Notes: generated by a model not told the origin, from the sequence alone. Shown: positions 1 to 11,692, counted from the stretch's first letter. The stretch: 64,000 bases of DNA from Roseiarcus sp963781895 (GCA_963781895.1 CAWAIM010000032.1:1-64000); one strand, 5' to 3'. A program made the numbers and translations.

Positions 1-265
1 GCTGGCGCCCAACTTTGCCCGGCGGCCGCTGGCCGCGAGGTTCGGTTCGAACGCGAATTCAACACGTCGCCCGCTTTCGCGAGGCAGGAACGACCGAAAA
101 TCCTCCACCCCGCCTCTCGGCCGGGAGGAGTAAGCTCAAGGAAGTCCCGAAACCAACCGCCCGGACAGCTAGGGAAGCGCGCCAAGACGTCGGAGGAAGC
201 GCATATAGGCCTCCATCGGATTTCTGTCAACGAACTTCCGCAAAGAAAATTTCCGCTGTGGAGAT

Positions 266-1660
266 CTACGCCGGTCCGCGCCGTTTGGCGTGCATTTTCA
301 TGCCGCCCTTTGGGCGCAGCGTCACACGCTGCCGCGGCATGACGCGATGCCCGTCGACCAAATCGAAACGGAAGGCGCGAAGGAGATTGGCCAGAAGAAT
401 GATCCCCTCCTGCGTCGCGAACGACATGCCGATGCAAACCCGTGGACCCGCGCCGAAGGGAATGTAGGCGAAGCGGTCGATCCGCTCCCGCCGCTCGCCC
501 AGGAATCGCGACGGATCGAAGGCGTCGGGATTGTCCCACAGACCGCGCCGCCGGTGCAACACGTAGGGCGAAACCGCGATCACCGCGCCGGCGGGAATAT
601 GCACGCCCAAAAGCTCATCGTCGGCGATCGCCTGACGGCTCAGAATCGCCGCCGGCGGATAGAGGCGAAGCGCCTCCTCGAACACCGCGCGCAGCGCTTC
701 GCAGCGCTCCAGCGCGGCCGGACGCTGCGGATCAAACGCCTGATCGGCGTCCGCCTCGGCCCGCTCGCGCCATTCGGGCGACTGCGAAAGGAGATAAAGC
801 GTCCAGGTCAGCGCATTCGCCGTGGTCTCGTGGCCGGCGCCGATGAAGGTGACGATATTGGCCCGAACGTCCGCGTCGCGCATGCCGCGTCCTGTTTCGG
901 GGTCTTTCGCGGCGAGCAGCAGGGTCAAAAGATCGGGCGGCGGCGCGGCGCCGCGATCGAGGAGCGCCTTGCGGCTTTCGATGATGGCGTCGACGGCAGA
1001 ATCGAAAAACGTGAGCGCGGAGCGCCCGCGCCGGCGGCCGATGCGCGGGAGAAAACTGGGGGCGCGCAGCAGATCGAGCGGATCGACGCGGCCGAAACTG
1101 TCGAAATAGCTCGACACCGCCCGTTGAAAGGCGCTCGCGTCCCTTCCGAGCCCCTGGGAAAACAGCGTCCGCTCGAGCACCTCGAGCGCCATGCGCGAGG
1201 TCAGTTCGCTGACGTCCGTCACCGCGCCTTCGCGCCGAAGGCTCAAGCGCCCGACCGCCGCCTGCGCCGCCTCCTGCATCGCAGGGGCGAAATCGGCGAC
1301 ATGCCGCGGCGAGAACACCGGCGCGATCAAGCGGCGTTGCTGTCGCCAGCGCTCGCCCTCGCTGGTCAGCAGCCCGTCGCCGAGTCCGGGCCGCAAAATG
1401 CGCAGCTGGAGATCGTCCTTGCGGTAATTGGCGGCGTTGTCGAGAAAGATTCGTCGCACCGCGGCCGGATCGTGCGCAGCGCCGCGCAGGCCGAGAATGG
1501 ATCGCCCGAGCGAGATCGGCCGCTCGAAATCCGCCTTGCCCCAGATCTCGATCGGATTGCGCCGCAAGGCGAAAATGGTGGAGAGGGCGCCGCGCGGTCT
1601 TTCGGATCGCGGCGGATAGGGTGGGATGAAAGGCTCTGAGGCCGTGGACGCCGCCGACAT
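266..1660 (-). CDS. Cytochrome P450
   Basis: A soluble bacterial cytochrome P450 (464 residues), a haem-thiolate monooxygenase that needs an external ferredoxin/reductase pair not encoded nearby. The I-helix oxygen-activation motif GAGHETT, the K-helix ExxR (EEALRLYPP) and the haem loop FGAGPRVCIG with the axial cysteine near residue 409 are all present, and length is normal. There is no N-terminal membrane anchor. The substrate cannot be inferred. It lies 75 bases downstream of recR on the same strand and may be read through from the dnaX operon, but the functions are unrelated. The family call is firm; the specific activity is unknown. Confidence 0.93.
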   Translation of the reverse strand: MSAASTASEPFIPPYPPRSERPRGALSTIFALRRNPIEIWGKADFERPISLGRSILGLRGAAHDPAAVRRIFLDNAANYRKDDLQLRILRPGLGDGLLTSEGERWRQQRRLIAPVFSPRHVADFAPAMQEAAQAAVGRLSLRREGAVTDVSELTSRMALEVLERTLFSQGLGRDASAFQRAVSSYFDSFGRVDPLDLLRAPSFLPRIGRRRGRSALTFFDSAVDAIIESRKALLDRGAAPPPDLLTLLLAAKDPETGRGMRDADVRANIVTFIGAGHETTANALTWTLYLLSQSPEWRERAEADADQAFDPQRPAALERCEALRAVFEEALRLYPPAAILSRQAIADDELLGVHIPAGAVIAVSPYVLHRRRGLWDNPDAFDPSRFLGERRERIDRFAYIPFGAGPRVCIGMSFATQEGIILLANLLRAFRFDLVDGHRVMPRQRVTLRPKGGMKMHAKRRGPA

Positions 1661-1735
1661 GAAATCCGCCTTTGCGAGACCCCGGGTTCGAGAATTCGCA
1701 CCCCGTAATGCTGCGGCGACGTTCTTTCGCTCTGC

Positions 1736-2350
1736 TTAACTGGGCGAGAACGCCGTGCGTTGCCGCATCGCCGCGGTGAGCGTGCCGTCGTCGAGGTAGT
1801 CGAGTTCGCCGCCGACCGGCACGCCGTGCGCAAGCCGCGTCACCTTGACGGAAGCGCCCGCCAAGAGATCGATGATGTAATGCGCGGTCGTCTGGCCGTC
1901 CACGGTCGCGTTGACCGCCAGGATCACCTCGCTGACGTCTCCCTGCGCGACCCGCGCGACCAGGGCCGCAAGATTGAGATCGGCGGGGCCGACGCCGTCA
2001 AGCGGCGACAGCGCGCCGCCGAGCACATGATAGCGCGCCCGGGTCGCGCCGGCGCGCTCGAGCGCCCAAAGGTCGCCGACCAACTCGACGACGACAATTG
2101 TCGTCGCGTCGCGCCGCTCGTCCGAGCAGATCGTGCACGGCTCGCACGAATCCACGTTGCCGCAGACCGAGCAGGCGACGACCCGCTCCTGCGCGACGCG
2201 CATCGCCTCGGCAAGCGGGCCGAGCAGCGTTTCGCGCTTGCGGATGAGATGCAACGCCGCCCTGCGGGCCGAACGCGGCCCGAGCCCCGGCAGACGCGCC
2301 AGGAGCTGAACGAGACGTTCGATTTCCGGCCCGGCGACGTTGGAGGACAT
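1736..2350 (-). CDS. recR: Recombination mediator protein RecR
   Basis: RecR (204 residues) acts with RecF/RecO to load RecA on gapped DNA. The N-terminal helix-hairpin-helix (LPGLGPRSARRAALHL), the four-cysteine zinc finger around residues 56-75 (CSVCGN...CTIC) and the following Toprim domain are in the usual order and length. It begins seven bases after ybaB and is third in the dnaX-ybaB-recR run, an arrangement widely conserved in bacteria. The start at MSSNVAG keeps the family N-terminus. Confidence 0.97.
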   Translation of the reverse strand: MSSNVAGPEIERLVQLLARLPGLGPRSARRAALHLIRKRETLLGPLAEAMRVAQERVVACSVCGNVDSCEPCTICSDERRDATTIVVVELVGDLWALERAGATRARYHVLGGALSPLDGVGPADLNLAALVARVAQGDVSEVILAVNATVDGQTTAHYIIDLLAGASVKVTRLAHGVPVGGELDYLDDGTLTAAMRQRTAFSPS

Positions 2351-2357
2351 CGGTTCG

Positions 2358-2678
2358 CTAGAACGGCAGCTTCATGCCGGGCGGCAGCGGCAGGCCGGCG
2401 GTCAGCGACTGCATCTTTTCCGCCGCGGCGCGATCGGCCTTGGCCTTGGCGTCGGCGAAGGCGGCGATGATCAGGTCTTCCAACATTTCCCTGTCCGCCG
2501 GCGTCAGCAGCGTGGGATCGATGCGAACGCCCTTCAATTCGCCCTTGGCCGTCAGCGTCAGGCTCACCATGCCGGCGCCCGACTGGCCTTCGACCTCGAC
2601 ACGTCCGAGCTCATCCTGCGCTTCCTGAAGCTTGGCCTGAACGGCCTGAGCCTTTTTCATCATGCCCATGAGATCCAT
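2358..2678 (-). CDS. YbaB/EbfC family nucleoid-associated protein
   Basis: A 106-residue member of the YbaB/EbfC family, small homodimeric DNA-binding proteins associated with the nucleoid. The opening MDLMGMMKKAQAVQAKLQ and the central VSLTLTAKGELKGVRIDP strand region are typical. It lies 15 bases after dnaX and seven before recR, so the three are almost certainly cotranscribed. Family assignment comes from sequence and synteny; its precise role is not visible. Confidence 0.95.
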   Translation of the reverse strand: MDLMGMMKKAQAVQAKLQEAQDELGRVEVEGQSGAGMVSLTLTAKGELKGVRIDPTLLTPADREMLEDLIIAAFADAKAKADRAAAEKMQSLTAGLPLPPGMKLPF

Positions 2679-2693
2679 GGCGTGCCTCTCTGT

Positions 2694-4499
2694 TCAAAGA
2701 TCATCGTCGATTGCGGGATCAGGCTCGGCATAACCGACCTCCTCATCGGGTTGGGTCGCGGCAGGCGACGGCGACGTTTCCGGCCCGCGCACGTCGACAA
2801 TGCGCGCGCCTTTGAAACGTTCCAGCACTTTGCGCACCAGCGGATGCGTCGCGGCGCCGATTGCGCGATCGGCTTCGCGCGCATTCGCCGCCTCCCGCAA
2901 GGTCGGCGCAGTCGCGTTCGCCACCAACGCCACCATCCAGCGCTCGCCAGTCCAATCCTGCAGGCGTTTGGCCAAGGTCTGCGCGAGCCCGGGCGAAGCC
3001 CCCTCGACCGGAGAAAAGGCGATGCTGCCCCGCTCGAAGCGGTCGAGCCGCACGTCCCGCTCCAACGCCTGAACGAGCTGGATATCGCGCTTGGCTCGCG
3101 CCAGGGCGACGACATCCTCGAAACGCGCGAGCCGGACCGCGGCGGCGGGCGCGGCGGATCTTGCCGGCGCCGAGGCCGCGGGCGCGGAGACGCGCTCGGC
3201 CGGGGCCGCGACCGTCGCGGCGAGCCCGAGACGAGCGCGCGGCCCGCCGCCAACGGGCGGCAGCGGCGGCGCGTGGCGAGGGCTCCCGTCGCTCGCCTCG
3301 GCGAGCTTGCGCAGCGCCTCTTCCGGCGTGGGCAGATCGGAGGCATAGGCGAGACGGATCAGCGCCATCTCGGCCGAGGCGAGCGGGCGCGGAGAATCCT
3401 TAATGTCTTCGACCCCTTTGAGCAGGATTTGCCAGGCGCGGGTCAGCGCGCCAATGGTCAGCTTGTCGGCGAATTCCCGGCCACGGCTGCGCTCGGTCTC
3501 GCTGACCGCCGGGTCCTCGGCCGCTCCAGGCGCTATCTTGGCGCCGGTGACGAAATGGCAGAACTCGGCGAGTTCGATCAGAATGTCGGCCGCGTCGGCG
3601 CCGGCGTGATGGAGAGAGCGCATTAGCTCGAGCGCCTCGGCGATCTCGCCTTTCATCGTGTGTTCGAACAGCGCGATGACGTCTCCCCGATCGGAGAGGC
3701 CGAGCATGTCGCGAACGGCGAGCGCGGTGACGCCTTCGGTCCCTCCGTGCGCAATGCCCTGGTCGAGCAGGGACAGCGCGTCGCGGACCGAGCCTTCGGC
3801 CACGCGGGCGATCAGCGCCAGCGCGTCGGCTTCGACCGCGACGCCCTCGGCGGCGCAGATCTTGGTCAAATGTTCGACCATCGCGCCTGAGCCGATGCGC
3901 TTCAAATCGAAGCGGATGCACCGCGACCGCACGGTGACCGGCACCTTTTCGATCTCAGTGGTCGCGAACAGGAACTTGACGTGTTCCGGCGGCTCTTCCA
4001 GCGTTTTGAGAAGGCCGTTGAAGGCCGGCTTCGAGAGCATGTGCACTTCGTCGATGATGTAGACCTTGGCGCGCGCCGAGACCGGGCGGTAGCGCGCGTT
4101 CTCGATGATCTCGCGCACGTCGTCGATGCCGGTGTGGGAGGCCGCGTCCATTTCGATCACGTCGACGTGGCGCGAATCCATGATCGCCTGGCAATGGACG
4201 CCGAGCTCGGGCATGTCGATGCTCGGGCGATCAATCTTTCCCGGCACGTGATAGTTGAAAGCGCGGGCCAGGATGCGCGCCGTCGTCGTCTTGCCGACCC
4301 CGCGCACGCCCGTCAGAATGTAGGCCTGATGGATGCGGTTGGCGGCGAAGGAATTGGCGAGCGTGCGCACCATCGGCTCCTGGCCGATGAGGTCCTCGAA
4401 CCGCTGCGGACGGTATTTGCGCGCGAGCACCCGATAGGGCGTGACGGGCGGGCTGGGGGCCAGCGCGGGGGACTCGGCGGGAAACAGCGAATTGGTCAT
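2694..4499 (-). CDS. dnaX: DNA polymerase III subunits gamma and tau
   Basis: The clamp-loader ATPase (601 residues). The N-terminal YRVLARKYRPQRFEDLIGQ, the Walker A loop GVRGVGKTT near residues 64-72, the Walker B/DEVH element and the sensor region ATTEIEKVPVTVRSRC are present, followed by an Ala/Pro-rich linker and a tau-type C-terminal domain. I chose the start MTNSLF at 4499 because it has a purine-rich site (gagaggcg) upstream and matches the family N-terminus. The reading frame stays open 35 codons further upstream with unrelated sequence. First gene of the dnaX-ybaB-recR run, 150 bases downstream of the SRP RNA. Confidence 0.97.
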   Translation of the reverse strand: MTNSLFPAESPALAPSPPVTPYRVLARKYRPQRFEDLIGQEPMVRTLANSFAANRIHQAYILTGVRGVGKTTTARILARAFNYHVPGKIDRPSIDMPELGVHCQAIMDSRHVDVIEMDAASHTGIDDVREIIENARYRPVSARAKVYIIDEVHMLSKPAFNGLLKTLEEPPEHVKFLFATTEIEKVPVTVRSRCIRFDLKRIGSGAMVEHLTKICAAEGVAVEADALALIARVAEGSVRDALSLLDQGIAHGGTEGVTALAVRDMLGLSDRGDVIALFEHTMKGEIAEALELMRSLHHAGADAADILIELAEFCHFVTGAKIAPGAAEDPAVSETERSRGREFADKLTIGALTRAWQILLKGVEDIKDSPRPLASAEMALIRLAYASDLPTPEEALRKLAEASDGSPRHAPPLPPVGGGPRARLGLAATVAAPAERVSAPAASAPARSAAPAAAVRLARFEDVVALARAKRDIQLVQALERDVRLDRFERGSIAFSPVEGASPGLAQTLAKRLQDWTGERWMVALVANATAPTLREAANAREADRAIGAATHPLVRKVLERFKGARIVDVRGPETSPSPAATQPDEEVGYAEPDPAIDDDL

Positions 4500-4650
4500 C
4501 GCCCGCCTCTCTCGCCCCGCAGGGATCGACCATCTGAAAGCATCCGGAATTCGCTTAGAAAAACGCCGCCATGAAGCGCGATGTGACATCGCCCGCGCCG
4601 CCAAAGAGCCTATGCGGCGATCGCGGCGAAAAGCGGGAGGCTGGACACAG

Positions 4651-4750
4651 CGGGAGGTTGGACAAAGACCCGCCCTGTCTCGTTAGGGCTGCTTCCTTCC
4701 GGACCTGACCCGGTTGGCGAGCGGTACGTCCTTCGCCAACCTCCCGCCGC
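4651..4750 (-). ncRNA. ffs: Signal recognition particle RNA (4.5S, small bacterial type)
   Basis: The minus strand carries the near-invariant SRP RNA apical loop GGTCAGGTCCGGAAGGAAGC (around 4694-4713), which is the Ffh-binding site. Flanking segments gggaggttgg near the 5' end and ccaacctccc near the 3' end are complementary and close the single long hairpin. About 100 nt, as expected for the small bacterial form. Exact ends are inferred from the closing stem. It precedes dnaX on the same strand. Confidence 0.92.
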
Positions 4751-4790
4751 CTATGTGGACCATGAGGCGACGGGGCGCAAGGGGCGGTTA

Positions 4791-6084
4791 TCAAGGGCAG
4801 GCCTCGTCGAACAGCTGTTTGACGCCGTCCATCGCGGCGACGTCGAACGCGATCGGCGGCGGGCGCGGATCGGCGATCGCCTGATCGGATTGGCCCCCGC
4901 GGGCCTCGACCGGCTCGGCGACGAGGTCGCCGCCATGGGCGAGCCGGCAGAAGCTGGCGAGCGGCAAGGTCGCGCGCAGCGGCGCCTCGCCGGCCGACCT
5001 CGTCAGCCGAAATTCACCGCCGTCCGGCGTCACCGTCAGTTTCAGCTCGACATCCGGCGGCATTCCCGCCAGCTTCGTGTCGGCGTCGCGGGTTACGATC
5101 GTCGCTTCGACCGCCCCGCCGCCGCGCCTGTAGGCGAAGGTCGCGTCCAGCGCCAGACCGCGGCCGCTGCGCGGGCTGCGCGCTCGGCGCGACGACGTTG
5201 GCGGTCAACAGGTCGGGCTGAGGCGGGTCGCCTTCCAAGGCGTGACCGTTGAGGCCGTTGGCGCCGTCGGCCAGGATCGGCGCCGCGCTGTCCAGCCTTT
5301 GCGTCGCCAGGCGCGAATCGAGCAGGTCGGCGCCGCTCAGCCAGTGAATGCTCGCCGCCGGCGTTTTTCGCATCAAGGCCATCACCGGATCGCCCACGCC
5401 CATTTCGGCCAGGTAGTCCTTCACCTCAGAATCGATCCAACCCTGCTCGTACAATTTTTTCGTCGTCGTCAGATGGGCTTCGCCTTCGACCTCTCTGAGG
5501 ACAGTGGTGATCTGGTGGACGCCGACCTTCGGCACGGCGCTGACCAGCCGCTCGACGCCGCCGGCGAGAACCAGCGGACAGGCGGAAGCGCAAACCGCGC
5601 CGCCCGTGATCGCCTGGCCCCGGGCGCCGGGGCATATCCGAGCGCGCTCCGCGCAATTCGGTATCAAGGTTCTGGCGACCGCGACCGCCAGATGTTTGGC
5701 GCGGATGAGCCGCCCCATCGCGATCGCGTCGGCGACCGAGCCGCCGCGCGAGTGAATGAGAACCGGCAACCGACGGCCGCTAAGACCATTGACCAGTTCG
5801 GCGAGAGTCTTCGCCGTCCCGACCATGATCCGGCCTTCGGCCGAAATCCATTCGGGACAGTTAGACCCACACGACGAGTCCGAACTCATGACGCGGAAGA
5901 TGCGCATGGGCGGATCGCCGCTCCGCCGCGGCGGCAGCTTCAGATCGGCGAACGCGCTCGCGCTCGCCGCCGCGACGCATAGCAACGAAAAGATCGACGA
6001 AGCAGCGACGCCTGTCCAACAGCGGGCTGCGCGGCCCATCCCGATTGGAGACCGAAGTCCCTTCATGGGACGGATCATCCTCAT
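4791..6084 (-). CDS. Secreted ClpP/crotonase-fold protein, COG3904-like, frame broken
   Basis: A predicted periplasmic protein of about 430 residues when the frame is repaired. An N-terminal signal peptide (hydrophobic run ending ASAFA) is followed by a ClpP-like domain with GSVADAIAMGRLIRAKHL and ASACPLVLAGG, where the serine after the SAC turn sits like a protease nucleophile, as in COG3904 proteins. The first 310 residues read in one frame. Then, between about 5150 and 5190, the frame moves by one base and continues as ALDATFAYRRGGGAVEAT...FDEACP to the stop at 4791. The repair requires loss of one base. Its target is unknown. The start could also be one of two nearby ATGs (6078, 6066). 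Confidence 0.75.
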
Positions 6085-6120
6085 TCCGGGACCGCTGTCC
6101 AGTTCGCCGCCTCCTGGGGC

Positions 6121-6951
6121 TCAAGCGCGCATCCGCGGCGCCTCGCCGCGCAGGCGCTGAAATTCGAACGCGATCAAACTTGGGCCGTGCTTGCGCTCGA
6201 GGCGGCGGACGATGAAGTGACCGCGGGCGATCGCTTGAAAATGCTCGGCGAACAACGCGTTGACCGCAGCCCCGCCGATCGCCCCGAGAATTGGCGCCGT
6301 TTGCGCGACGAGTTTTTCGCTGACGACCACGCCGAAACGGGCCGCGATCTGCGCTATCAGCCGGGTCAAAACTGGCGCCGATTGCGCTCCAACTCCCTGC
6401 TGCGCGATATAGCGCGCGCTGTCGGTCACGGACTTCGCCAGCGCGGCGCGAACGGCGAAATAGCCGCTTTCGAAAGTCGTCTCGTCCACCCCCTTCCCGC
6501 CGAGCGCGAACACCTCGACGCAGGCCAGGCTGGCTCGGGCGTCCTCGAGATCCTCCCCTTCCTCGCGCGCGATCTGGGCGATGGAGCGCAGCAGAATCGC
6601 GGTCGAGACCGGAAGCTCAAACGGCAGCGCGGGGAGGCCAAACGTACCGCCAAGTGCGCCAGAGGCGGCGGTCGCGATCTTGTGGGCGCGATTGGCGGCT
6701 TTCGCCGGCGTATTGAGGTCAATGGTGCGAAGCGCGATCTTGAGCGCCGCCAACAAGGCGGACTCGCTTGCTCGCGCCACAATTTGCCGGGCGGGTTCCG
6801 GAAGGGTTCGGCTCAGCGCCCCGATCGGCCGCCCGATCGTGTCGGTCATGCGGCGCGCAAAGCTCGTCCCTTCGAGGCAAGCAATCGCTCGCCGCAAATC
6901 GTCGGTTTCATGGCTCGTCAACCGGGCCGGCATGAGCTCGATGGTCGACAT
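6121..6951 (-). CDS. EcsC family protein
   Basis: A 276-residue protein resembling the EcsC family (named after a gene beside a Bacillus ABC transporter; biochemical role unknown). It is rich in alanine and helices; the central GALGGTFGLPALPFELPVSTAILLRSIAQIAREEGEDLED block is the recognisable part. The start MSTIELMP at 6951 was preferred over an in-frame ATG 24 codons upstream because an AGAGGG site precedes it. It stands alone between the ClpP-fold gene and uppP, all on the same strand. Family call by recall, moderate certainty. Confidence 0.7.
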   Translation of the reverse strand: MSTIELMPARLTSHETDDLRRAIACLEGTSFARRMTDTIGRPIGALSRTLPEPARQIVARASESALLAALKIALRTIDLNTPAKAANRAHKIATAASGALGGTFGLPALPFELPVSTAILLRSIAQIAREEGEDLEDARASLACVEVFALGGKGVDETTFESGYFAVRAALAKSVTDSARYIAQQGVGAQSAPVLTRLIAQIAARFGVVVSEKLVAQTAPILGAIGGAAVNALFAEHFQAIARGHFIVRRLERKHGPSLIAFEFQRLRGEAPRMRA

Positions 6952-7045
6952 GAGGCCCTCTTTGACGGAAATCGCAGTCCGCGCCCGCGCAGCGAGATAT
7001 AAGGCGCAAGGCCACCGCGCCAAGTCCCGCTCGCCCCTTACGGCT

Positions 7046-7870
7046 TCAAAGGAAGGTGAATATCGCCAGGCTGGCGAGGCCTGCGGCCCCGCAATAATAG
7101 GCGAACGGGCTCAAGGCCTCGAATTCGTGCTTATGGAAATAGCGCATCAGGAAAACGAGGCTCGCATAAGCGACGACGCCCGCGACCACGCCGGAGAGAA
7201 CCGCCATCGGACCCAGCGTCGCCCCTGCTTTCAACAGCTTCGGCGCCTCGAGCACATTGGCGCCGACAATGATGGGCGTGCCCATCAGAAACGAAAAGCG
7301 CGCCAATTCCTCATGCCGCAACCCCGCCACGACGCCGGCGACGATGGTCGCGCCGGAGCGGGAAATGCCCGGAATCAGCGCCAGACATTGCGCCAGGCCG
7401 ACCGCCAGCGCGCCTTTCCAGTTGAGCTGGTCGAGCGCGCCGACCGTTTCGCCGCCGATCATGTCGCCGAAATACAGTATAACTCCGTTAATTAGCAGGA
7501 AGACCGCCGCGATCACCGGCGTGGCGAACGCGTCGCCCAGCACTTTGCGGAACGTGAAGCCGACGATGACCGCCGGGATGGTCGCCAGGACGACCAACAG
7601 GAAGATTCTCCTGTCGGCGATCGATCGCGGCCCGGCCCGGCCGATCAGCGACGTCCCGAAGGCCAACCAGTCGCGCCAGAAATACGCGAACAGCGCGATC
7701 GCCGTCCCCAGATGCATCACCACCAGATAGGCCAGCCAGTCCGGGGCCTTCAGATTGATCGACCAGCCGAGGAGGCGCGGCAGGATCACGGCGTGGCCGA
7801 GACTGCTGATCGGGAACAGTTCCGTCACGCCCTGCAGCGCAGCCATGACGATCGCTTGCAATGCGGTCAC
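7046..7870 (-). CDS. uppP: Undecaprenyl-diphosphatase
   Basis: UppP/BacA (274 residues), an integral membrane phosphatase that recycles undecaprenyl pyrophosphate for peptidoglycan and other envelope polymers; overproduction gives bacitracin resistance in other bacteria. The N-terminal ALQGVTELFPISSLGH motif with the catalytic Glu/Ser cluster and the second active-site motif PGISRSGATI are both present, with about eight hydrophobic segments. Length is normal. Confidence 0.96.
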   Translation of the reverse strand: MTALQAIVMAALQGVTELFPISSLGHAVILPRLLGWSINLKAPDWLAYLVVMHLGTAIALFAYFWRDWLAFGTSLIGRAGPRSIADRRIFLLVVLATIPAVIVGFTFRKVLGDAFATPVIAAVFLLINGVILYFGDMIGGETVGALDQLNWKGALAVGLAQCLALIPGISRSGATIVAGVVAGLRHEELARFSFLMGTPIIVGANVLEAPKLLKAGATLGPMAVLSGVVAGVVAYASLVFLMRYFHKHEFEALSPFAYYCGAAGLASLAIFTFL

Positions 7871-7956
7871 AGAGGAGCCTCGCCTGTCAGCTTATTGTTA
7901 CGCCGGACAGGCGCGATCATAGAATTCCGTTGTCGCAAGAGTCGCTGCGAGGCTGT

Positions 7957-8727
7957 TCAGCAGGCGGCGCGCCCGCATTTGTGCACGGAATCGACCTTGT
8001 TCTTGAGCTGGTCATAGCCGACCGCCCCGACAACCACATCCTGTCCGACGACGAACGTCGGGGTGCCGTTGATTTGCAGCGAATCCGCAAGCCGCATGAC
8101 CTCGTCCAAACCGGCCTTGACGTCAGAGCTCTCCATATCCTTGTTGAGCCTGTCCATGTCGAGCCCGAGTTCGCGGGCGACGGCGAGCGCCTCGTTCTTG
8201 CCGATCGGCCCATGCATTCCAAGCAGTTTGTAGTGAAAGGCCCAGAACTTGTCGCCCGGCAACTGATTGCGGGCGGCGCTTGCGACTTTTGCCGCCTCGA
8301 CCGACCCAGGCCCCAGGACGGGATAGTCTTTCAGCACGATCTTGAGGTTCGGATCGTCCTTCATCAATTTGGCGATGTCGGGCAGCGCGCCCTTGCAGTA
8401 GTGGCAATTGTAGTCGAAAAATTCGACCAAGGTCGCCGAGGCTTTCGGATTGCCGACCGTCCCCTGAAATTTCGAGCTGAACAGCGGCCCGGCCTCGCTC
8501 GTGACCGCTTTCTGGCGCTCATCCTCGGCTACCGCCTTGTCGTGCTTGTCGAGCGCCACGATCGCTTCGCGCAACACTTCGGGGTTGTTGACCAGATAAT
8601 CGTGGATGAATGCGCCCATCTCCTGCTTTTGCGCGGGCGTGAATTCGTCGGCCCGCACGGGAGCGGCGAGGCAGGCGGCGGCGCCGGCGAGCGCGGCCGC
8701 GAGGCCGAGGGCGGTGGTCAGTTTCAT
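7957..8727 (-). CDS. DsbA family periplasmic thiol oxidoreductase
   Basis: A 256-residue secreted thioredoxin-fold protein. A signal peptide (residues 1-26, cleaved near VRA-DEF) is followed by a helical segment with QKQEMGAFIHDYLVNNPEVL, typical of the Com1/BdbD-like subgroup, and the redox motif CHYC in DYNCHYC. The cis-proline loop NGTPTFVV is visible near the C-terminus. It likely oxidises or isomerises cysteines in exported proteins. Start supported by ggagaac just upstream. Confidence 0.9.
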   Translation of the reverse strand: MKLTTALGLAAALAGAAACLAAPVRADEFTPAQKQEMGAFIHDYLVNNPEVLREAIVALDKHDKAVAEDERQKAVTSEAGPLFSSKFQGTVGNPKASATLVEFFDYNCHYCKGALPDIAKLMKDDPNLKIVLKDYPVLGPGSVEAAKVASAARNQLPGDKFWAFHYKLLGMHGPIGKNEALAVARELGLDMDRLNKDMESSDVKAGLDEVMRLADSLQINGTPTFVVGQDVVVGAVGYDQLKNKVDSVHKCGRAAC

Positions 8728-8834
8728 GCCGTTCTCCAGCTTGCGGCGTCCGCGCGATGCGCGCGTCGGACGAGGCTCATGGTCAGCCTATTGGGGCGAC
8801 AATTGCAACTTTGTTATGTCCATCGGCGCGCGTT

Positions 8835-10331
<1,497 letters not shown>

Positions 10332-10598
10332 GGCGATGGGAGCGTCTCTCGTTATTCGAAGGTCTGAGGCGAACGCCCGTTCGAGCGATTCGGCGGCGGG
10401 CCAGCATACCCACGCGCTGCCGAAAGCGACAAGGGCCGCTTTGGGCCGCAGCCGCCCTCCCCTCGCGCCGGACGCCCCCCTTACGTCCTCATCATGCGCT
10501 GAAATTCGGCGCGCACCAATGGGATTCGAACGGCGTCGACAGATTGTCCCCGCTATCCACGAAAAGTCTCGCGACCGATCTTGACGCCGCCTTCGGTC

Positions 10599-11561
10599 CT
10601 AACCGCAGAGGCGTCTTTTCGCCTCCGAGTATTCACGCTGCAGGCGCGCCACGAGTTCGGCCGCCGGCTGCACCGATTTGACGGCGCCGATGCCTTGGCC
10701 GCTGCCCCAGATGTCCCGCCACGCCTTGGCGTTCGACGAACCGCCGGAGGCGAAATTCATCGTGTTGACGTCGCCATGCGGCAGGTTATCGGGATCGAAC
10801 CCCGCCCTGGCGATCGACGGACGCAGATAGTTGCCGAAGATGCCGGTGAACAGTGTCGAACCCACGATGTGGGAAGCGTCGCCGTCGACGATCGCCTGCT
10901 TGTAGTCGTCGAACGCGCGCGCCTCGTGCGTGGCGACGAAAGCCGAGCCGATATAGGCGAGATCCGCGCCCATCGCCTGCGCGGCCAGAATCGCCTGGCC
11001 CGTGGCGATCGCGCCCGACAGCAGCAGAGGCCCGTCGAACCACGAGCGGATGTCCTGGATCAGCGCGAAAGGCGAGATCGAGCCGGCATGGCCGCCCGCG
11101 CCCGCCGCGACCGCGATCAAGCCGTCGGCGCCCTTTTCGATCGCCTTGTGGGCGTAGCGGTTGTTGATGATGTCGTGCAGGGTCAAGCCGCCGTAGCCGT
11201 GCACCGCGGAGTTCACGTCCTCGCGCGCGCCGAGGGAGGTGATGACGATCGGCGCCTTCCACTTGACGGTGAGCGCCAGGTCCTCCTCGAGACGCGTATT
11301 CGATTTGTGGACGATCTGGTTGACCGCGAACGGCGCGGCGGGAGTTTCGGGATGCGCCCGGTCGTGCCCCGCGAGCGCCTCGGTAATCTCGTGCAGCCAC
11401 TCGTCGAGCTGCGAAATCGGGCGCGCGTTCAGCGCGGGAAACGCGCCGACGATCCCCGCCTTGCACTGGGCGATCACCAGCGCCGGATGCGAGACGATGA
11501 ACAGCGGCGCGCCGACGACGGGCAGGCGCAGCTTGTCCTTGAGAATGTTCGGCAGCGCCAT
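10599..11561 (-). CDS. NAD(P)H-dependent flavin oxidoreductase / nitronate monooxygenase
   Basis: A 320-residue FMN-dependent TIM-barrel enzyme of the nitronate monooxygenase (2-nitropropane dioxygenase) family. Family marks include PVVGAPLFIVSHP at the N-terminus, the catalytic-histidine loop GAGGHAG near residue 175 and the FMN phosphate site LLSGAIATG. It may detoxify alkyl nitronates or act as a quinone reductase; the sequence does not decide. It is preceded by a 130-base gap and is probably monocistronic. Confidence 0.88.
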   Translation of the reverse strand: MALPNILKDKLRLPVVGAPLFIVSHPALVIAQCKAGIVGAFPALNARPISQLDEWLHEITEALAGHDRAHPETPAAPFAVNQIVHKSNTRLEEDLALTVKWKAPIVITSLGAREDVNSAVHGYGGLTLHDIINNRYAHKAIEKGADGLIAVAAGAGGHAGSISPFALIQDIRSWFDGPLLLSGAIATGQAILAAQAMGADLAYIGSAFVATHEARAFDDYKQAIVDGDASHIVGSTLFTGIFGNYLRPSIARAGFDPDNLPHGDVNTMNFASGGSSNAKAWRDIWGSGQGIGAVKSVQPAAELVARLQREYSEAKRRLCG

Positions 11562-11692
11562 CGCGACCCCAAGAGCTGTGAATTCGCTTGCGGCGACAAC
11601 GCGCCTCGAGGCCGCTGTCGCTCATGATCCGTTCATTCGTTCGCACATAAACTGATAGGGGTCGCGTGGGCAAGGCGGATCCGGGCCGCCGT

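Noticed and set aside
2340..3626. A 428-codon plus-strand frame over ybaB and dnaX
   Set aside because: Purely antisense to two well-identified genes, with composition typical of a shadow.
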